Positions 57,790 to 64,000 of a stretch of 64,000 nt of DNA are shown here, piece by piece. How positions within the stretch are numbered: position 1 is the stretch's first letter; each line of letters starts with the position of its first letter. Source of the DNA: Cricetomys ansorgei (lineage: Eukaryota; Chordata; Mammalia; Rodentia; Nesomyidae); assembly GCA_026225945.1 (NCBI GenBank), contig JAMJFZ010001089.1, positions 2,238,501-2,302,500 of the forward strand, read 5' to 3'. Below the pieces are notes generated by a model, which had not been told where the DNA came from, ran no database searches, and saw nothing but the letters and a program-made list of their open reading frames with translations. Made by a program: the position numbers and the translations under genes.

Positions 57790-58010
57790 AAGTTGGTCTG
57801 GTAGCTCATGCCTGTAATCCCAGCACCTTGAAGGCTGAGGTAGTATGGTTGCTGGGAATTGGAGATAAGCTTGAATTACATAGTTCCAGGATAGCTTGAG
57901 TTCCAGTGTGAAGCCCTATCTCAAAACAAATAAATAGTCTGTGGGTCCTGCTTAAGTTGGTACAGTGCTTGCCTACCATGCTTGAGGCTCTGGATTCGGT
58001 TTCTAGAACC
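57790..58010 (+). mobile_element. B4 composite SINE
   Basis: The B1-like half ('ctggtagctcatgcctgtaatcccagc', 'gtgtgaagccctatctcaaaac') runs into the ID-like half ('ctgcttaagttggtacagtgcttgcc', 'gctctggattcggtttc'). Confidence 0.88.
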
Positions 58011-58014
58011 ACAT

Positions 58015-58132
58015 AATCCCAGCATGTAGAAGCTGTTTCTAAACAGGAGTGTCAGAAGTTCTAGGTCATCCTTGGCCACATAGTTTAAGGCCAGCATGGA
58101 CTACATGAGACCCTGTCTCAAAACAAAACAAA
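58015..58132 (+). mobile_element. B1-like SINE fragment
   Basis: 'ataatcccagcatgtagaagc', 'gttctaggtcatccttggcc', 'gccagcatggactacatgagaccctgtctcaaaac'. The 5' end is missing. Confidence 0.8.
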
Positions 58133-58149
58133 AAGCCAACCTTGATTTC

Positions 58150-58262
58150 AAGTCAGGTGGTAGCACAATCCTGTAATCTCAGTAGTCAGTAGGGGAGGCA
58201 AGAGGCTCTTGTTCAATGCTAGGTTGAGCTACTTAGTGAGACCCTGGCTACAAACAATCAAA
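58150..58262 (+). mobile_element. B1-like SINE, diverged
   Basis: 'agtcaggtggtagcacaatcctgtaatctcag', 'gaggcaagaggc', 'gagctacttagtgagaccctgg'. Third SINE in a row in the same orientation. Confidence 0.75.
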
Positions 58263-59324
58263 CTGTAAATAAATCACAATATCTGGCTAAAAAATGGGAA
58301 ATATTATTTGTAGTATTCAGCTATGATGTGATTAAACAAAGCTATTAAACTGTGAGGCTGACTTTTGCTATAAAATAACTTGTTTGCCACACGTTACTTT
58401 GAAAACACTTGATTCTCTTGAAACTTGGGGTTTTACAATGAGATTTGTGAGGGAAATGCGCTAAAAATGTAAGCACTGTATTTTGGGATAATCTGAGGGA
58501 GGTGGAACAGGTGGGGCATGAGCTCTTGTTTGGTGACCTGAATACCACTATGTTTAGCCTTTAATTCTTTATAAGAGCTGAGGGGCCATGAGATATGACA
58601 TTCCCATGTTTCTTAAAATTCTGAATTTCACTGTATTGTGCTGTGGCCAGTCTGGTCAGCATGGCCCAGTGCCATGCTTCTTCCTCCCTTCGTCTGCCTC
58701 ATTTTGGCTTCGGAATGATAATCGTACCTTCAGCACCCTGTGGTCATTTAAGAACTTCCCTCAAGTACAGACTTGTTCAGCCTATTTTCAAGTAACTCCT
58801 CCTTCTTCTGCAGCCCCATAGAACCACATTTTTAGCACTCACAGGACCTATGGCTCTTTGTCTCTTTGCTTTGAAAGCATGTATCCCCTTGGAGGCCTGA
58901 GCTCTCAAGCTCCATGCTCCTGGAGTCACATCCTAGATCTGGCACTTAATAACTGTTGGCTGACTAAAGCCCAGTGGCAGCTCTCCTTAGATACATTTCT
59001 ACTGTAGACTTAGAGAAGCTGGGCAGCTGTGGTGCTTTTCACCCCTGAAAACTGAGTGGCCTCACACGTCAGATCTGGGGGATGGCTTTTAAGAAGTTGA
59101 TTGTGTTAGGAAAGCTTTCTTTCTCTGTAATAGCACCAAGTAATTAAAGCAGTGCCCATGGCAGCCATTCCTGAGGTTGGCGCAGAAGGAGAAAAGAAAC
59201 AAGGGTCATCCACGATATCCTGTAGCTGCTTTACCAAACAAAGAAATGGCCACCTTCAGAATCCTTGTAGAAGTCAAGCGTCTGTGACGTATGTAATTTT
59301 CAGTTAGATTTTCTACTTCTTACA
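58263..59324. other. Unique DNA
   Basis: No clear repeat. 'gctcctggagtcacatcctagatctggcac' at 58916-58946 may be a short MIR piece. Confidence 0.4.
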
Positions 59325-59500
59325 ACCAGAAGCATTTCTAGATAGTTGTATAACCTTGGACAAATTACTTAAGCTAAGCTCTTTACACCTTGGCTTTTTG
59401 TCTGTTAATAAATAGAGCTGGTATCAGTCACTTCACACAGTGATAGGAAATTTAATGAGATCTTATTTTCTGACTTATACCAAGTAATTTTTTATTCATT
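59325..59500 (+). mobile_element. MIR SINE
   Basis: 'agttgtataaccttggacaaattacttaagc', 'ttacaccttggctttttgtctg', 'gaaatttaatgagat' follow MIR from the core onward. Confidence 0.82.
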
Positions 59501-61208
59501 TTTCTTACTGTATTTGATATTGCTAATCAGAAAGCATCTACCACAGTGTTTTTTAATAAAAACAAGTCATAAATGATATCTGCTGAAAGAATGAATTAAT
59601 ATTAGCATAAAAGCATTTACGTATGCTTTATGTGTTAATATACTGTAGCTTGTGCCCCCCCCAAGACTTTCTAATGACTGAGTTGACAGTCCTTTTCATT
59701 CCTCATGTGTGTCTTGGCCCTGTACCTAGCTTTAGTCAACCAGGTTAAGAGCCAAAAGACACATTCAGAATGTCTGCATACCAAGACTCACTCTCCTTGA
59801 TGCAAGTATATCCCTGCAACCATCCTGCGCATTCACCCAAACTGACTCTGACGTCAGAGGACCAAAGTGCCCGTAACAGTAGGCAGTCAACACCAGCCAT
59901 GTGAGTGTGTCCAGCTCAACACATGCATTTAATGAACCCAGTGAGGAACTAAAGAACTCAGGGTCAACTGATCTGCAGCTCAGTAAACCACAGAGTGTAG
60001 GAGTGACTTTTTTCTGCAGAAAATTAGATGCTAGTAATAATAGTCTGGGGGATGGGTACTATGAGTCTCAGCTTGATGCCCAGAGAAGGAGCAGTGCCAC
60101 TTGTCAGTTTCTGCTGGGTTCCAGAACTTGAATCCCGTCACAGAGGTATGCCAGATAATCCCAAGTTCAGGACAGCAGCTGGCCTTGGCCTTGAGTTCTC
60201 AAGCAATGACAATATCATGTCAAACAAGAGAAAGTTAAGGAGTGTTTCTAGATGACCAGAGGCTGTGCATGACATGTAAAGATAATGTGTAGTCCTCAAC
60301 TGAGTGGGGCGAAATGCTACAAAATAATGACTGAGATACAAAAATGGAATAAGACTTCAAATAAGGTGAGACTGTTGTACAATATGAAATCTTCATCTCT
60401 TGTTTAGAAAATGACCAACAGATGTCAAGGGCTAAAGGAGCGTGCCATGTACAGCCACTCTTACATGACTCAAGTAGTCGCTGTAGTATGTAATGAATAT
60501 TTACAGACATGTCAAGAGGTATCAATACAAATTTGCGTTATTATCATTGAATACGAATCAAATGTATCATGTAGATCTACCAAATAAGTGGAATGGATAA
60601 AAGGATGGCTGATATGGTTACTGCCACCCTCTTTTGGCTGAGGGAAGTTCATGTCTGTCTTTACAGAGTGTGGTTGTATTTCTGTAGATTGTATACTTTG
60701 ATGTGCTCCAGTAGAATGAATGTCACATGTGAGCTCTGTGAAGCTGTAAGAGAGAGAACAAAACACTGTTGCTGGTACTTATCCTCTAGTACAAAGGCTC
60801 TGTTCTCCTATCCATTGCGGAGTGATTGCCATTTGTGATATTAGGGTTCTTTTGCTTTATCTTCTAATGTCCCTTTCTTGTTGATCCCATTGGATTTCTG
60901 TGTGTTCTCATTGAGTGCATGATGGAGACCTGGGCTTGTCTGTCCTCTTCCTTATGAAAGTTTGTTACTAGGCATGGTAGTGTTAACATCCTTCCTGACT
61001 CCCTCCACAGCGAAGTGAGTCTTCATTGTTCCTATGGGGCTGTACTTCTGAATTACGGGATGTATTGAAGAAACAGCTAGAGTAAAGCACAAAGATGTGC
61101 TCTTGGGATGTCCTTGACACATGTGAGTCGAGTCTCTTCTTCCCCTGTCAAGAGTACCAGACAATATATTTCTCTTAATACTTTTGTGATAAGTCTCTGT
61201 AATATTCT
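59501..61208. other. Unique DNA
   Basis: 1.7 kb with no recognised transposon or exon. Frames of 67-96 codons on both strands lack domains. Confidence 0.4.
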
Positions 61209-61209
61209 T

Positions 61210-61328
61210 TGCCTTCCTTCCTTCCTTCCTTCCTTCCCTCTTTCCTTCCCTCCCTCCCTCCTTCCTTCCTTCCTTCCTTCCTTCCTTCCTTCCTTTCTTC
61301 CTTCCTTCTTTCCTTCTTTCCTTTCTTC
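61210..61328. repeat. (CCTT)n polypyrimidine tract
   Basis: About 119 bp of pure pyrimidine on the plus strand, mostly CCTT with CCCT and CTTT variants. The mirror-like purine/pyrimidine layout can form triplex (H-DNA). Lys/Glu/Gly-rich minus-strand frames of up to 126 codons over it are artefacts. Confidence 0.98.
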
Positions 61329-63681
61329 CCAAAATTCCCTAAATGCTTCCCTATCCACTTTCATTGCTATTTACACTGAATGTTCATAATATTAATACTC
61401 AAAGCTCCATATCTGGTGTCATGAGACCTGCACTCTGGCTCTGCACATCTAGATATCTTGACTTTGGAGAAGGCAGTTTGAGATTCACATGAAAGCTAGA
61501 TCTTGATATTTGCTGTTCCAGGGTAATGTATCAAGAAAGTTTATTAATTGAAATTTCCCTTTCTCCCCATCAAGACCTGTCATCCAAATTTCTCCCCTTA
61601 TTTGTCTCCATGTAACGTTTTGTACATCTTCCAGCAAGAAGCAAAACCAAAGCTAATGGTGGAATAAGTTACATAGATCATTCATTTCAAAGGCTAAGAG
61701 GATTTAATGTGAAGATTCAAGGCTCTTTCTCTTCTCAGTACACTGGTGTCAGCCACCATCTTGTTGCCTCTGTACATGGTGCCCGGTACATTCTCGTCGT
61801 CATGCTCTCATGTCACGGCAGCTGGTGTAGTAAAGCAGAGGAGAGTTCTAAAGGGTCCTTCATCCTAGGATGAAACACTAGCCTGTGAATGTCCCAGCAG
61901 ATTTCTATTGAGGGCCCATTGCCATGTCTTTTCCTAGAGCAGGTATTTGAAAAGGCAGTCTGGTCCCTGAGGGTTGGTACATCGCTATCCAAATCGCACA
62001 GAGAGGTTGGCTGCTGGGAAAGCTGCCCACACTCCAGCTGGATTAAATTCTAAGGGAATCAAAAAGGATGAAAATTCCTGTGTTGCAAATCCCTTGGGGA
62101 AATTGTGGATGCTGTAGAGGGGGGTCTCTGGCAGTAGCTTTATGTACTGTTGATTGGCCTGTGCTCCAGAAACTGCTGTTTCTTAAAGGACAGAAAGCTA
62201 GATCCTGGACCCAGTAAAGAAAAAAGAAACATGGACCAAAGTGAGTTCCATGAGGCAGATGATGGTGTTGTGCACTGTGAATAGTGCACAGTGCAGGTGC
62301 ATCAAGGAAAACTCATCATGGCCTGTAGAACCTGGTCCACAGTCTGATCCATACCGTGGGAAACTTTCAAAACAAAAGTCTGCCTTTGGATTAGGCGAAG
62401 GATTTACTGACAGAAATGTGTGCAGCCAATGATACATACGGCTACAGAAAGTTTTCCGACAGGAGATAGATCTTGAGGCTTGGCTGGAGAAGTCAATCAT
62501 CCAGCAGCCTGTCCCAGAGTAGTGTAGCTGTGTAGCTGTGTAGCTGAAAGTAGGAGGCCAAGACCACATCCCAGGTAGGAAGAAGAGAAATCAGAATCGA
62601 TTTTGCTGCATAGACCTTTCTAGGCCTGCCTCTGTGTGTGCTGTCTCTCTGGGGAATGTGCTGCTTGTTGTTCGTGTGATTATTGTCGTAACGAATGATC
62701 CAGGGAGGCCAAAACTTTTACCCAGTACCACTGCTAGCCACTCGTCCTGTTAGCTCACCCAGGACAAGTTCAGTGTGTATATTCAGGTCAGATCCAGCAT
62801 GAAGGCCGCTTTTGGAGTAGCCAAACCCAACATAGAATCAACTGAGTAGCTCCTTCTGTAAGCCATTTTGCTAGCTTTTGTGGACTGTGACAAAGTCGGT
62901 CTGGAAACCAGCACTTCCCAAATAGAAGGTTCACAGATGGAACGCAGCTCTCCGGTGTTTGGAAAGACCTTATGCAGCCCATCTAAGTTGATGTTTCTAC
63001 ATGAATCTGGGGAACCAGCCACTGGATGTGTTCTTGAGCTGTCCATAGATTTGAGTTCCAGTATCTGTAAAGTCTAGATATCAACCTGGCTGTCTGCATG
63101 ACTTCACTGTAAGTCATTACATCAAGACAGTATGGGTGAAATTCCCTGGGATTGATGGCCTTCTGTGAGATGTCTGCCTATTAATTGGTGGATTATTTCA
63201 CTGTTTTATGTAGCAGTTATCTAGGGCACGTGTCCATTTAAGATGAAGAAATCCCGGAAATCAAACCCTTTTGACAAAGGTAGAAATATATACTTAATAT
63301 AGTACAAAAACTAATTTTAATATGTAGTAATTAAATGTTCCCTTTAGCCGCTAGCCTTATAAGAAAATAATGAATAGAAAGCAGTGAACAGGCTTTAGCT
63401 TTTGACAACTCAGGCCCTGGGGAAGGAGGTAAAGCAGAGTAAGATCCTAGGCCTTGGGAAGTTAGTGCTCATGCCCACACCATAGGGCCTGCCTGGTGAG
63501 CCGTGGAGGTGGATGGGGGAGGATGAGGAGGACATCCACTTCCTCCTCATGTTCTATTCTCCTCTGTGATGTCTCCTCTGGAGTGGCATCTCGGAGGTAA
63601 TCTGTTTAGCCCCAGCTTCTGGGACTCATCAATATGACCTGTCTTTAATGGTAAATAAATGAACAGATAAATTTACTTCTA
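61329..63681. other. Unique DNA, no gene seen
   Basis: 2.35 kb without a recognised transposon. A 123-codon minus-strand frame (62198-62569) has no domain. A 9-bp inverted repeat lies at 62271-62295 and a short (GTAGCTGT)n run at about 62522-62545. Confidence 0.45.
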
Positions 63682-63826
63682 GCCAGGCACAGTGGCTCAT
63701 ACCTGCAATCCAAGCACTTTACAGGGACAGGAAGACCAGGAGTTTCAAAACTTTGCTTGACTTTATAGTGAGTTTGAGGCAAGCCTGGGCAGTGAGAGAC
63801 CTTGTCTTTAAAAGGAAAAAAAGTTA
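63682..63826 (+). mobile_element. B1 SINE, diverged
   Basis: 'gccaggcacagtggctcatacctgcaatcc', 'gtgagtttgaggcaagcctgg', 'gagagaccttgtctttaaaagg' with an A-rich tail. Confidence 0.92.
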
Positions 63827-63853
63827 AGTCATTTCTGTTAAAATGTCACTTCA

Positions 63854-63986
63854 AGCCTGGTAGTGGTGACACACACCTTTAACCCCAGCACTTGGGAAGC
63901 AGAGGCAGGCAGATCTCTGAGTTCGAGGCCAGCCTGGTCTACAGAGTGGGGTCAACCAGGACTATATAGAGAGACTCTCTCTCGGG
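63854..63986 (+). mobile_element. B1 SINE, well preserved
   Basis: 'cctggtagtggtgacacacacctttaaccccagcacttggg', 'ctctgagttcgaggccagcctgg' then 'agagagactctctctcg'. It lies close to the window edge, so the tail may continue outside. Confidence 0.95.
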
Positions 63987-64000
63987 AGTGGGGGGGACGA

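Noticed and set aside
60952..61364. Lys/Glu/Gly-rich frames of 95 and 126 codons
   Set aside because: They are translations of the (CCTT)n tract.

Overview
This is mammalian nuclear DNA from a muroid-type rodent. The evidence is the mix of repeats: 7SL-derived B1 SINEs, tRNA-derived B2/B3 SINEs, B4 (B1+ID) composites, a URR1 hAT transposon, rodent LTRs, and older mammal-wide elements (MIR, L2, L1M, Tigger, MaLR, an L3/CR1 fossil). Long (TG)n, (CCTT)n and G/C homopolymers are typical of such a genome. The sequence does not let me name the genus.

I found no convincing protein-coding exon, no rRNA or functional tRNA gene, no CpG-island promoter and no processed pseudogene. The longest open frame (177 codons, minus strand, 42343-42876) lies in a repeat-like region and has no recognisable domain. 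The window is best read as a gene desert or the inside of a very long intron.

Layout. 0-7.8 kb: mostly unique DNA with scattered SINEs. 7.8-10.6 kb: an LTR, then a repeat-free 2.1 kb block holding the best candidate conserved regulatory DNA (homeodomain, T-box and RFX-like motifs), ended by a URR1 element. 11-13 kb: a pair of related repeat copies around a (TTAA)n tract, then a long L2 relic whose tail has grown into a minisatellite. 16.5-17.9 kb: a Tigger DNA transposon split by an LTR-like insertion, followed by an L3/CR1 reverse-transcriptase fossil. 20-28 kb: hAT, MIR, L1M and MaLR relics and a pile-up of LTRs. 28-46 kb: mainly unique sequence with a second Tigger, SINEs and a duplicated ERV-like unit at 42-43.7 kb. 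46.3-47.25 kb: a 950-bp LTR-like element with a perfect 6-bp target duplication and an internal 122-bp tandem repeat. 47-64 kb: unique sequence, more SINEs, a fourth copy of the 334-348-bp LTR family, a large (CCTT)n tract and two B1s at the right end.

Nothing forms a gene cassette or operon. The most informative content is the nesting order and target-site duplications of the mobile elements, and the homeodomain-motif cluster near 9.85-10.02 kb. All repeat names come from recognising sequence by eye; edges without a stated target duplication are approximate to about 10-30 bp.
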